Below, piece by piece: positions 8,221 through 18,086 of a stretch of DNA of 64,000 bases (positions within the stretch are counted from its first letter, which is position 1; every line of letters begins with the position of its first letter). The DNA comes from an uncultured bacterium (GTDB lineage: Bacteria; Actinomycetota; Actinomycetes; S36-B12; CAIYMF01): assembly GCA_903927265.1 (NCBI GenBank), contig CAIYMF010000312.1, forward strand, positions 22,854-86,853. Reading direction: 5' to 3'. The translations under genes were made by a program, and so were the position numbers. The notes under the pieces are model-generated. The model was not told the origin of the DNA and did no database searches. It was given only the letters and a program-made list of their open reading frames with translations.

Positions 8221-9192
8221 CTAGTCGCGGATGATCGCGACTGTTTTGCCGAGCAGTGTGCGCGACTCCATTGCCGCGAGAGCGGCTGGCACTGCCTCGA
8301 GCGGTACTTCATCGGTCACCACGGGTGTGACGCCGGCGCCTTCGAGTAGCAGCATGAGGTCATCCCACTGCTCGCGCGGGTACGTCGGGCGGGGAAGCGC
8401 GTACGCACCCCAACCAACTCCGACGGCCTCAATGTTGTTGAGCAGCAATCGGTTCACCTTGATACTGGGAATGTCTCCCCCGGTGAAGCCGAGCACCAAC
8501 AGCCGACCAAGCGGGCGCAGACTGCGCAGTGAATCAGTCACGCGGTCGCCGCCCACGGGGTCGGCAACGATGTCGACACCCTGACCATCAGTGAGGTCTT
8601 TCACGGCAGGTAGGAAGTCTTCGACGGGAAGTGCGACGTCTGCACCGGCCGCCAGGGCCAACTGACGCTTCGCCTCGTCAGAAGCCACGGCGATGACGCG
8701 TGCACCGAGTGCCGAAGCAATCTGCACCAGCGCAACGCCCAATCCGCCAGCCGCGCCATGCACGAGCACCGTCTCGCCCGGCGCCAGACGACCGCGCAGG
8801 GTCAAAGCGAAGTGCGCGGTGAGGTAGTTGATCGGGGTCGCTGAACCCTCCGCAAACGACAGCCGATCAGGAAGCGGGAACACTCTGTTGGGGTCGGTGG
8901 CCACTAACTCCTGGCAACCGCCGGTGTGCACGTACGCGGCCACGCGCGTACCCGGAACGGCCCAACTGCCGGCCGGAGCCGACACGACGATGCCACCCAC
9001 CTCGGTACCCGGCACGAACGGAAGTTCGGGCTTGACCTGGTACAGACCGCGCGTCATGAGTAGGTCGGGGAACGCGATACCGGTGCGATGCACCTCGATC
9101 ATGACCTCGTCGGGGCCGGCTACGGGCTCGGGAATGTCTGCAACCTCGAGTGCTGACGGTCCGTTGAGTTCGGTGATCTGTAGTGCCTTCAT
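8221..9192 (-). CDS. NADPH:quinone oxidoreductase-like MDR protein
   Basis: A 323-residue zinc-free medium-chain dehydrogenase/reductase of the quinone oxidoreductase/crotonyl reductase branch. The Rossmann segment HGAAGGLGVALVQIA lies near residues 147-161; none of the zinc-binding cysteines of the ADH at 2973 is present. It would reduce an enone or quinone with NADPH. GGAGG lies before the ATG at MKALQITEL; the longer upstream reading lacks family similarity. The start overlaps the TetR stop (ATGA), so it is the last gene of ligase-TetR-reductase. Confidence 0.88.
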   Translation of the reverse strand: MKALQITELNGPSALEVADIPEPVAGPDEVMIEVHRTGIAFPDLLMTRGLYQVKPELPFVPGTEVGGIVVSAPAGSWAVPGTRVAAYVHTGGCQELVATDPNRVFPLPDRLSFAEGSATPINYLTAHFALTLRGRLAPGETVLVHGAAGGLGVALVQIASALGARVIAVASDEAKRQLALAAGADVALPVEDFLPAVKDLTDGQGVDIVADPVGGDRVTDSLRSLRPLGRLLVLGFTGGDIPSIKVNRLLLNNIEAVGVGWGAYALPRPTYPREQWDDLMLLLEGAGVTPVVTDEVPLEAVPAALAAMESRTLLGKTVAIIRD

Positions 9193-9788
9193 GTGCGTGC
9201 CTCCACGGTGGCGAGTGCGAGTGCGATGTATCGGTCTGCGAGTTCCTGCGGCGAGAGTTCGCCACTGGCGTCGTACCACGAGGCAACAGAAGAACCCATG
9301 TTCACGATGGCGCGCGTTGCTTCGCGTGGATAGGCGGTGTGGAATTCACCGAGCGCTTGGCCTCGTTCAATGACCGTGCGAAACACCAGTTCCTGTTGAT
9401 CACGAAGCGCGACGACGGTGGTGCGTCCATCAGGGTCGAGGCTGCGTAGTTCCGTTGAACCGACGAACGCCTCGGCCTGTCGAGTGGTGTGAAACATGAT
9501 CCACGCGTTAACGACCGCAGTGAGTTGATCGCGCGGTGAGTCGCCCGCGGCTGCGGAGGCGGCTGTCGTATCTGCCAGGTGATCGGTCAGAGCGCGCACC
9601 ATGATGTCTTGCAGGATCTCCTGCTTCGACGTGAAGTGATGGTAGATCGACGCCACGGTGATGTCGCATGCCCGCGCAATATCTCGCATCGACGTGCCGT
9701 GGTATCCCAGCCGCTGGAAACTTTCAGTGGCTGCAGCGACGATTGCTTCGCGCCCCCTCATGGGGGACGCGGTTTCAGTTGTGCTCAC
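9189..9788 (-). CDS. TetR-family transcriptional regulator
   Basis: About 199 residues. The N-terminal HTH is typical of acyl-CoA-responsive TetR proteins (RGREAIVAAATESF, LGYHGTSMRDIA, then VASIYHHFTSKQEIL), followed by an all-helical ligand domain. The GTG start lies within the end of the ligase gene; an ATG nine codons downstream is the alternative. It is embedded in a minus-strand operon with a ligase and a reductase, so autoregulation is likely. The CGAACG palindromes at 4456, 11373 and 11476 are its candidate targets; that assignment is inference from position. Confidence 0.88.
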   Translation of the reverse strand: MSTTETASPMRGREAIVAAATESFQRLGYHGTSMRDIARACDITVASIYHHFTSKQEILQDIMVRALTDHLADTTAASAAAGDSPRDQLTAVVNAWIMFHTTRQAEAFVGSTELRSLDPDGRTTVVALRDQQELVFRTVIERGQALGEFHTAYPREATRAIVNMGSSVASWYDASGELSPQELADRYIALALATVEART

Positions 9789-11352
9789 GGAGTTCACGCT
9801 TGAGAATCTTGCCAGTTGGGTTGCGTGGCAGAGCGTCGATGTAGCGCATGTCGCGCGGGATCTTGTAGTCAGCGATGAGCGGTGCGCAGTAGGCACGCAG
9901 TTCGTCGATCGTGGGACGCTCGTCTCCGTCAGCCACGAGGAAGGCGATGAGGTCTTCGCCGAGGTCTGGATGCGGCTTGCTAACGACAGCGGCTTCATGA
10001 ATGGCAGGATGCGAGGACAATGCATTTTCGACCTCGATCGAGGCGATGTTGTTTCCGCCGCGAATGATGATGTCTTTCTTACGATCGTGCACCCACATGA
10101 AACCTTCCTCATCGACTCGCACGAGATCGCCGGTGTAAAGCCAGCCATCGCGAATGGTGCGTGCAGTCTCTTCGTCATTGCGGTAGTAGCCCACCATGAC
10201 GGCCTTCGACTTCAGCAGCAATTCACCGACGCCGGGGAAGATGATGTCGCGACTCTCGTCGTCGACCACGCGAATACGAACTCCCGGTTTTCCAGTGCGA
10301 CCAATGGATCCGGCTTTGGAGAGTGCGTACTTGCCGGGCAACGTCGTACCCGGATTTCCGCTTTCGGTTTGTCCGAAGACATTCATGATTTCGGCGCGTG
10401 GGAACAGTTTCTGGTACTGCGCGACCTGGTGCGGCGACACCGGCGCCCCGCCGTGGAACGCGAGTCGCACGCAACTGAGATCGACTTCGTCGGCGACCGG
10501 CGACTTGGCCATGAAGCCAAAGATCGACGGCACGGCGCCCACGATCGTTGCGCCCACTTCCTCGATCTCACGCATCAGCGCTTCGGCCTCGACGTTCACT
10601 GAGATCACGTAGTGAGCGCCCGCGACTGCTGTGGTGAACAGGCAGGTGTGCACACCTGAACTGGTGAAGAAGGGGAAGGGGCTGAGCAGGATGTCTTCGT
10701 GCCGAGTGCCCGGGAACCGCGACAGAATGTGAGCGGCCGCGACGCAGTTGTCGTGTGTGAGCATCACGCACTTGGGAGCCGCAGTCGTTCCAGAAGTGAA
10801 CAGCCAGTCGGCCATGTCGGACGGCTCGACCTTCGGCAGGTCTGCTGCTGTGAGTCCTTCGATCGGCTCGAGAAGAACACGGAAGTCGAGTGTGCCCTCG
10901 GGAATCTCGTTCGCGGCGACGAAGATCAGGGGAGGGTCGTCCAACTGGTCGAGTACCGCGAGAGCGTGTTCGATATAGGCACCCTCAACGACCAACGCGC
11001 TGATTTCGGCATGCACGGCGAGCGGAACGACTTCGGCGGGAGTGAGTCGGCCGTTGATCGGAAGGGCAACGGCCGCGGCTTTGTGGGTTCCGGCGTAGGT
11101 GAGTACGCCCTCGATTCCAGCGTTGTTCGAAGTGAGGAAGGCCACTCGCTGCCCGCGTTCGATTCCTCGCCGCACCAAGTTCGCGGCAACGGTTGTGGTC
11201 AGAGTGTCCAGGTCAGCGTAGGTGAGGGTCTTCGTGCCGCCGTAGGCGCTGGCCGAGGTGACGGCCGAGGCGTGCGGTGTCCAGGCAGCCCAGGCCGCGT
11301 AGATATCGCCGACCACCTGAGCATTGTCGGTGGGAATTCCGTGGTCGGCCAT
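9775..11352 (-). CDS. AMP-dependent acyl-CoA ligase
   Basis: A 525-residue ANL ligase. The nucleotide motif is a variant, FTSGTTAAPKCVMLTHDN near residue 177, with Cys where Gly is usual; A5 reads NVFGQTESGN, the hinge GGNNIASIEVENAL, and the catalytic Lys lies in NPTGKILKREL near the C-terminus. The ATG is preceded by GAGGA; upstream in-frame codons would run through the operator at 11373, so they are rejected. First gene of a minus operon with TetR and quinone oxidoreductase, divergent from the kinase gene. Confidence 0.9.
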   Translation of the reverse strand: MADHGIPTDNAQVVGDIYAAWAAWTPHASAVTSASAYGGTKTLTYADLDTLTTTVAANLVRRGIERGQRVAFLTSNNAGIEGVLTYAGTHKAAAVALPINGRLTPAEVVPLAVHAEISALVVEGAYIEHALAVLDQLDDPPLIFVAANEIPEGTLDFRVLLEPIEGLTAADLPKVEPSDMADWLFTSGTTAAPKCVMLTHDNCVAAAHILSRFPGTRHEDILLSPFPFFTSSGVHTCLFTTAVAGAHYVISVNVEAEALMREIEEVGATIVGAVPSIFGFMAKSPVADEVDLSCVRLAFHGGAPVSPHQVAQYQKLFPRAEIMNVFGQTESGNPGTTLPGKYALSKAGSIGRTGKPGVRIRVVDDESRDIIFPGVGELLLKSKAVMVGYYRNDEETARTIRDGWLYTGDLVRVDEEGFMWVHDRKKDIIIRGGNNIASIEVENALSSHPAIHEAAVVSKPHPDLGEDLIAFLVADGDERPTIDELRAYCAPLIADYKIPRDMRYIDALPRNPTGKILKRELREHN

Positions 11353-11372
11353 GGATCCTCCTCGCTGGACTC

Positions 11373-11388
11373 CCGAACGAACGTTCGG
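11373..11388. promoter_or_regulatory. Putative TetR operator, copy 2
   Basis: CCGAACGAACGTTCGG, an almost perfect 16-bp palindrome about 20 bases upstream of the minus-strand ligase start. It shares CCGAACGAACG with the complement of the site at 4456. Position over the presumed promoter suits repression. Confidence 0.65.
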
Positions 11389-11475
11389 CTGGGGTAAGTG
11401 AAACACATCAACCGCGCGCTCGGGAAGGGCCTGGGGTGCCTCTTGACAATGACGAGAATCGGGGGCCAAACTCAG

Positions 11476-11500
11476 ACAAACGAACGATCGCTTGGTTTGT
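11476..11500. promoter_or_regulatory. Putative TetR operator, copy 3 (25-bp palindrome)
   Basis: A 25-bp imperfect palindrome with arms ACAAAC and GTTTGT and centre CGAACGATCGCTTG. It lies 23 bases before the kinase GTG start. Because it would otherwise fall inside the coding sequence, it argues against the longer upstream starts of that gene. Same core as the sites at 4456 and 11373. Confidence 0.68.
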
Positions 11501-11523
11501 GGAACAACGCCGGGGAGGGCACC

Positions 11524-12573
11524 GTGAGCGAGTCGACGCTGGGAGTGGTCGATGCTGACCGCCTACGCGACTTCCTGGCTCCTGTCGTCGGTGGAATCGA
11601 CGCCGATCTGGAGATCGACCTAGTATCCGGCGGCCGCTCAAACCCCACATTTCGGGTCACCGATGGCACGCGGCACTGGATTCTCCGCCGCCAGCCCTTT
11701 GGTCAAGTTCTGGAAAGCGCTCACGATATGGGCCGCGAATTCCGGGTGATGACCGCGCTGCGAGACACAGCCGTACCGGTTCCTGAAACAGTTGCGCTCT
11801 GCCAGGATCCGACGGTCATCGGCTCGCCGTTCTACATCATGATCGACCTTGAAGGAATCACTCTGCGCAACAACGCTGAAACCGGCGAGCTCTCGGACAT
11901 CGTTCAGGAGCATGTGGGCAGCCAAATGATTGAAATATTGGCGAATCTGCACGAGATCGATCCTGAGTCGGTCGGCCTCGGTGATTTCGGGCGACCCGAT
12001 GGTTTTCTTGAACGACAGGTACGCAGGTGGCGCAAGCAGTGGGAAGGCGCGCACATCCTGCATCGTCCCAACCTTGACCTCTTGCTCGATCGACTCGGTG
12101 CGTCAGTGCCCCAGCAAAGTTTTCCCGGCATCATTCACGGCGATTTCAAACTCGACAACATGATGCTCAACAGCCTCGACGAGGGACGCATTACCGGAGT
12201 ACTTGACTGGGAGATGTCCGCACTCGGCGACACGATGGCAGATCTCGGTGTCTTCATGAGCCTGTGGGACGAGCCTGGTCATCCCTTCAATCCGGTATCG
12301 GCAGGTACGACAGCGCATCCCGGATTCCCGACGCGTGCTCAAGCGGTGCAACGCTACGCGGCAATTCGCGGCATCGAACTTCCCAACACGGACTGGTACG
12401 TCGTGCTCGCGTTCGTCAAGGTCGCGGTCATCGTGGAACAGATACACACCCGGCACGTCAAGGGGCTCACTATCGGAACCGGTTTCGACGATGCCGGTGA
12501 CATGGTGGACCCACTGCTTGATCGCGCTATGGAGATTGCGGCGACCACTTCGGTCGTCGGTCTCCGCTTGTAG
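11524..12573 (+). CDS. APH-type phosphotransferase (LvaA / ACAD10-11 kinase-domain-like)
   Basis: A 349-residue protein-kinase-like fold enzyme. The Brenner motif HGDFKLDN lies near residues 204-211 and the Mg-binding LDWEMS near 224-229. GTG start with GGGGAGGG upstream, just after the operator. The neighbouring acyl-CoA dehydrogenase starts 38 bases later. In LvaA/LvaC of Pseudomonas levulinate catabolism and in the fused human ACAD10/11, such kinases phosphorylate the 4-hydroxyl of 4-hydroxyacyl-CoAs. I infer that role from family and context; antibiotic resistance is unlikely here. Confidence 0.85.
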   Translation: MSESTLGVVDADRLRDFLAPVVGGIDADLEIDLVSGGRSNPTFRVTDGTRHWILRRQPFGQVLESAHDMGREFRVMTALRDTAVPVPETVALCQDPTVIGSPFYIMIDLEGITLRNNAETGELSDIVQEHVGSQMIEILANLHEIDPESVGLGDFGRPDGFLERQVRRWRKQWEGAHILHRPNLDLLLDRLGASVPQQSFPGIIHGDFKLDNMMLNSLDEGRITGVLDWEMSALGDTMADLGVFMSLWDEPGHPFNPVSAGTTAHPGFPTRAQAVQRYAAIRGIELPNTDWYVVLAFVKVAVIVEQIHTRHVKGLTIGTGFDDAGDMVDPLLDRAMEIAATTSVVGLRL

Positions 12574-12611
12574 TCAGCTGGTCGCTCGCGACCCCAACGA
12601 AGGAGAACGAA

Positions 12612-13837
12612 GTGGATTTCGACTACACCGACAAGGTGAAGGATCTGCAGGGTCGCGTGACCGCGTTCATGCAGGACTACGTCATTCCGTCAGAAGAGCC
12701 AATCAGCACCTGGTTCGCTGAGAACCGCGATGAGTGGGGCGCGGCTCCGATGATGGACGACCTCAAGGCGGAGGCCAAGAAGCAGGGACTGTGGAATCTC
12801 TTCCTGCCGGAAGACTCGCGCGGAGCCGGTTTGTCGAACCTCGAGTATGCGCCGCTGGCTGAGATCACAGGCTGGAGCCCGACGATCGGCCCCGAGGCAC
12901 TCAACTGCTCGGCTCCCGACACCGGCAACATGGAAATCCTCTCGCGCTACGGATCACCCGAACAGCAAGAAGAGTGGCTCAAGCCCTTGCTCGCCGGCGA
13001 TATTCGCTCGTGTTTCTCCATGACCGAGCCGGCCGTCGCGAGTTCTGACGCCAACAACATCGCACTGCGCATCGAAGACGACGGTGACTCATGGGTTCTC
13101 AACGGCCGCAAGTGGTGGTCGTCATCGGCCCTGCGTCGTGAAACCAAGGTTGCGTTGGTGATGGGCGTCACCGACCCTGAAGCAGAGGTTGGAAAGCGTC
13201 ACAGTCTGGTGTGCGTTCCGATTGACGCACCCGGGTTGACGATCCTGCGCTCGACGACCGTGTTCGGCTTCGACGACCGCCACGAAGGTGGTCACGGAGT
13301 TCTCGACTACGTTGACGTTCGCGTTCCGAAGTCAGCGTTGCTCGGGCCACGCGGTGGAGGCTTCGCTGTCGCTCAATCACGCCTCGGCCCAGGACGCATC
13401 CACCACTGCATGCGCTTGATCGGAATGGCGGAGCGTGCGGTGGCGATGATGACTGAGCGCGCCAAGACCCGCGTCACCTGGGGTGAGCCGGTTGCCGACC
13501 AGGGCGTATTCCAGACGTGGCTGGCAGACGCTCGCATCCAGATCAACGCCGCCCGCCTCGTGGTGCTGAACGCAGCCTTCAAGATGGACACGATCGGCAA
13601 TAAGGAAGCTCGCCACGAGATTGCCGCAGCCAAGATCATGGTGCCGCAGGTTGCGCGGGATGTGATTGACCGTGCCATCCAGACGTTCGGTGGTGCCGGA
13701 ATTTCGAGTGACTTCCCGCTTGCTTACCTGTACGTCACTGCTCGTTACTTGCAGGTGGCCGACGGACCCGACGAGGTGCACCGCCGTTCACTCGCGCGTG
13801 CCGAACTTAAGCGTGTGCCGCTTCTCAAGGTGATGTG

Positions 13838-13838
<1 letters not shown>
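12612..13838 (+). CDS. Acyl-CoA dehydrogenase family protein (LvaC/ACAD10-11-like)
   Basis: A 408-residue FAD-dependent acyl-CoA dehydrogenase fold. FAD/substrate motifs CFSMTEPAVASSDANN and WWSS are visible, and the C-terminal part reads QTFGGAGISSDFPLA then ADGPDEVHRR, the signature of the ACAD10/11 branch; the EGT motif carrying the usual catalytic Glu is absent. GTG start with AGGAG upstream. Paired with the kinase gene, it could eliminate phosphate and shift the 4-hydroxyl to position 3. The pairing is seen; the reaction is inferred from LvaC and ACAD11. Confidence 0.9.
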
Positions 13839-15639
<1,801 letters not shown>

Positions 15640-15653
15640 TCAAACGCAAGCGA

Positions 15654-16412
15654 TTAGCGTGGCGCCATTCTCAATGCGCCATCCATCCGGATGACCTCGC
15701 CATTGAGGTAATCGTGATCGATGATCGCAAGCGCGAGTTGTGAGTACTCGTCGGGTCGACCTAGTCGCTGCGGGAAAGGAATTCCGGCGGCGAGGCCTGC
15801 ACGGAATTCCTCGGAAACCGTTGCGAGCATGGGTGTTTCAACAATTCCAGGCGCGATCGTGCACACGCGAATTCCGTACTGCGCAAGATCGCGGGCCGCA
15901 GGCAGGGTGAGTGCCACGATTCCACCCTTTGACGACGCGTACGCGGCCTGGCCGATTTGACCGTCATACGCGGCGACCGATGCCGTGTTGATGATGACAC
16001 CCCGCTGACCGTCGGAATCGGCTTCGGTTGCGGCGATGGCTTCCGCGGCGGTGGCCAACACATTGAAAGTACCGATGAGGTTGACGCCAATGACCGTGGC
16101 GTACATGTCCAAGTCGTGCGCACCCTTGCGGCCAACGATGCGCATCGACGGACCGATGCCTGCGCAGTTAATGACGGTGCGTAGCGGCACGCCTGAGTGC
16201 GAGGCAATGGTCACTGCGTTGCGAACGTCGTCGGGCTTGGTCACATCGGTGGCGAGATACGTCACGCCAGGAAATTGCGCGGCCGACTCAATACTTGCCG
16301 GCAAGTCGAGCGCGAACACACTGGCGCCACGCTCGGTAAGGGCGGCAGCGCTGGCAGCTCCGAGCCCGGATGCTCCGCCAGTGACGATCGCAGCGGTTGC
16401 ACGAAGTTCCAT
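15654..16412 (-). CDS. SDR, 3-hydroxyacyl-CoA dehydrogenase type II (HSD10-like)
   Basis: A 252-residue SDR of the HSD17B10/type II 3-hydroxyacyl-CoA dehydrogenase subgroup: TGGASGLGAA near residue 11, NCAGIG, catalytic Ser in NTASVAAYDGQIGQ and YASSK, then TIAPGIVETPM and FPQRLGRPDEY, all typical of this branch. It would oxidise (S)-3-hydroxyacyl-CoA, including 2-methyl-branched acyl-CoAs or hydroxysteroid-like substrates. Last gene of the minus operon TetR-hydratase-SDR. Confidence 0.9.
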   Translation of the reverse strand: MELRATAAIVTGGASGLGAASAAALTERGASVFALDLPASIESAAQFPGVTYLATDVTKPDDVRNAVTIASHSGVPLRTVINCAGIGPSMRIVGRKGAHDLDMYATVIGVNLIGTFNVLATAAEAIAATEADSDGQRGVIINTASVAAYDGQIGQAAYASSKGGIVALTLPAARDLAQYGIRVCTIAPGIVETPMLATVSEEFRAGLAAGIPFPQRLGRPDEYSQLALAIIDHDYLNGEVIRMDGALRMAPR

Positions 16413-16439
16413 CGGTGTACTCCTTGGTGAGGGTGGTTG

Positions 16440-17219
16440 TTAGCGACCTTCGAATGGTGTCTCGTGGTGGGGACCATGCTCGATGAACCCAGCAAGTGCG
16501 GCCTGAAGATCGGATGTGGTGAACAGCCCGGCTGCGAGTTCGGGCATGATCGCGTCGGCTGCCGGCACTCCACCGCGGGTGAATTGTCGAATGAGTTCCT
16601 TCACCGCGCCGTAACCGAGGGTCGGACCGCCCGCGAGGTCGCGGGCGTAGGCGAGGGCGGCGTCGTTGAAGCCCTCATCGTCGAAGACGCGAGTCACCAC
16701 ACCCCAGGCATGCATGGTCTCGGCGTCGAACAGTTCGCCCGAGAACACCAAGTCACGCGCGCGATTGGCACCGGCAAGTGCGGCGAGTCGCTGCACTCCG
16801 CCGTTGGCGGGTGTGAGACCAACGCGGCGCTCAACGAGGCCGAACTTCGCTGACCGTGCCGACAAAATGACGTCGCAGCCCAAAGCCACCTCAAATGCGG
16901 CCGTCAAAGTGAGGGCATGGGCCGCGAAGATCGTCGGGCATGGAAGTGACTCAAGGGTCTCGAGCATGACCAGCTGTTCGCGCCACACAGTAAGGGCGCC
17001 CTGCTCGTCGAGGCGTTGAAAGTGTGCGACGTTGACGCCTGCTGACACGACGCGCCCTTCGGCACGGATTAGAAGTGCGCGCGGGGGAGAAGCGGCGATC
17101 TCGGTCATCGCAGCTGGCAGTGCCGCCCACATCTGGTCACCCCACAAGTTGAGCGGTGGGAAATCGAAGGTGAGGATGGCTAGTCCGCCGTCGTGTTCGA
17201 TGCGCAGGGGTGCAGTCAT
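16440..17219 (-). CDS. Enoyl-CoA hydratase/isomerase family protein, altered oxyanion loop
   Basis: A 259-residue crotonase fold protein. The first oxyanion segment is VVSAGVNVAHF. The second, normally NGxAxGGGxELA, reads AHALTLTAAFEVA, so the Gly-rich turn is replaced by TAA, while both candidate acid/base Glu positions (FEVA and LVERRVG) remain. The fold is clear but the reaction may differ from hydration. It lies 27 bases upstream of the HSD10-like gene and downstream of a TetR gene in the same operon. Confidence 0.85.
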   Translation of the reverse strand: MTAPLRIEHDGGLAILTFDFPPLNLWGDQMWAALPAAMTEIAASPPRALLIRAEGRVVSAGVNVAHFQRLDEQGALTVWREQLVMLETLESLPCPTIFAAHALTLTAAFEVALGCDVILSARSAKFGLVERRVGLTPANGGVQRLAALAGANRARDLVFSGELFDAETMHAWGVVTRVFDDEGFNDAALAYARDLAGGPTLGYGAVKELIRQFTRGGVPAADAIMPELAAGLFTTSDLQAALAGFIEHGPHHETPFEGR

Positions 17220-17264
17220 GGTGAGTCCTCCACGGAAGATGTGTGGTGAGCGACGGGTTTGTCG

Positions 17265-17864
17265 TTAGGTTCGGGATCGGGGAGGTGAGGAATCGGCGCC
17301 GATCACGCTGAGCGCGAAATCGCAGTAGGTGCCAGCGAGAGTTCCCTCGCTCAGTGGGCCATCAGGGCGGAACCATCGGGCGATGCCGATGCCCATGTCG
17401 ATGATCGCGTAGGCCGCGAGGTTCGTCGATTGGGTGCTGGCGCGGCCTTCGGCGACGGCCTGTTCGATCAAGGTGCGCCAGAGTTCGGTGTAGTGGCGGC
17501 GCATTTCCTTGACTTCAGATTGCCCTGGCTCCTCCAGAGCGGCGACTTCGGTCATCGCGATCTTCGATTCGTGGGCATAGCGCGTGTGATGGCGTACATG
17601 CACCTCAAAGCCGCGGCGGAACTTCTCGATCACGTCATCGGTGGTTGCGGTGGCATCCTCGAATTCGCGCGTGATGAGTGCGACATCGTCTTCGATGATG
17701 TCGACGAGCAACTGCTGTTTGGACTCAAGATGGTTATACAAACTTGGCGCGCGCATGTTCAGCCGCGCAGCGATCTCACGCATGCTGGTGCCGTGATAAC
17801 CCCGTTCGTAGAACAGTTCGGTCGCCGCCTCGCGGATCTCGCGTGCACGCGAGGGCTCGGTCAC
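17265..17864 (-). CDS. TetR-family transcriptional regulator
   Basis: A 199-residue TetR repressor of the acyl-CoA-responsive type: REIREAATELFYERGYHGTS, MREIAARLNM and SLYNHLESKQQLL form the HTH; the C-terminal helical domain includes HVRHHTRYAHESKI, as in actinobacterial KstR2/PaaR-like regulators. First gene of TetR-hydratase-SDR and divergent from the ligase-FadE-thiolase operon. Palindromes with CTAACGAACG precede both its own gene and the ligase, which suits shared repression relieved by a pathway CoA ester. Ligand unknown. Confidence 0.9.
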   Translation of the reverse strand: MTEPSRAREIREAATELFYERGYHGTSMREIAARLNMRAPSLYNHLESKQQLLVDIIEDDVALITREFEDATATTDDVIEKFRRGFEVHVRHHTRYAHESKIAMTEVAALEEPGQSEVKEMRRHYTELWRTLIEQAVAEGRASTQSTNLAAYAIIDMGIGIARWFRPDGPLSEGTLAGTYCDFALSVIGADSSPPRSRT

Positions 17865-17921
17865 CGAAGGTTCCTTTCAACGTCGTGAGCGGTCGTCCGT
17901 CACAGGGAATTCTCCTCGAGA

Positions 17922-17935
17922 CTAACGAACGGTAG
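17922..17935. promoter_or_regulatory. Putative TetR operator, set 2 copy 1
   Basis: CTAACGAACGGTAG, a palindrome of form CTANCGNNCGNTAG, 58 bases upstream of the TetR start. The complement of the second copy at 18057 reads CTAACGAACGTGAG, sharing the first ten bases. It differs from the set at 4456/11373/11476, which favours a separate regulator. Confidence 0.6.
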
Positions 17936-18056
17936 CCTGCCCGTCCAGCCTCGATGTGCGCTGGGAAATGGTGGGATTCCTCACTGCACCAGCCAATAGA
18001 CGGGTGCCACCGAAACGGTTGACACCTCTTCGGCAAGGCCCCTAGGCTTGACCAAA

Positions 18057-18070
18057 CTCACGTTCGTTAG
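18057..18070. promoter_or_regulatory. Putative TetR operator, set 2 copy 2
   Basis: CTCACGTTCGTTAG lies 17 bases before the ligase ATG and just upstream of its GGGAGGA Shine-Dalgarno. Its position inside possible upstream codons supports the downstream ATG as the true start. Between the two copies (17936-18056) I see no gene. Confidence 0.6.
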
Positions 18071-18086
18071 TTCAGTGGGAGGACTC

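Noticed and set aside
11398..11523. Longer N-terminus for the APH-type kinase
   Set aside because: It would translate through the 25-bp operator and lacks similarity; the GTG with GGGGAGGG upstream is better placed.
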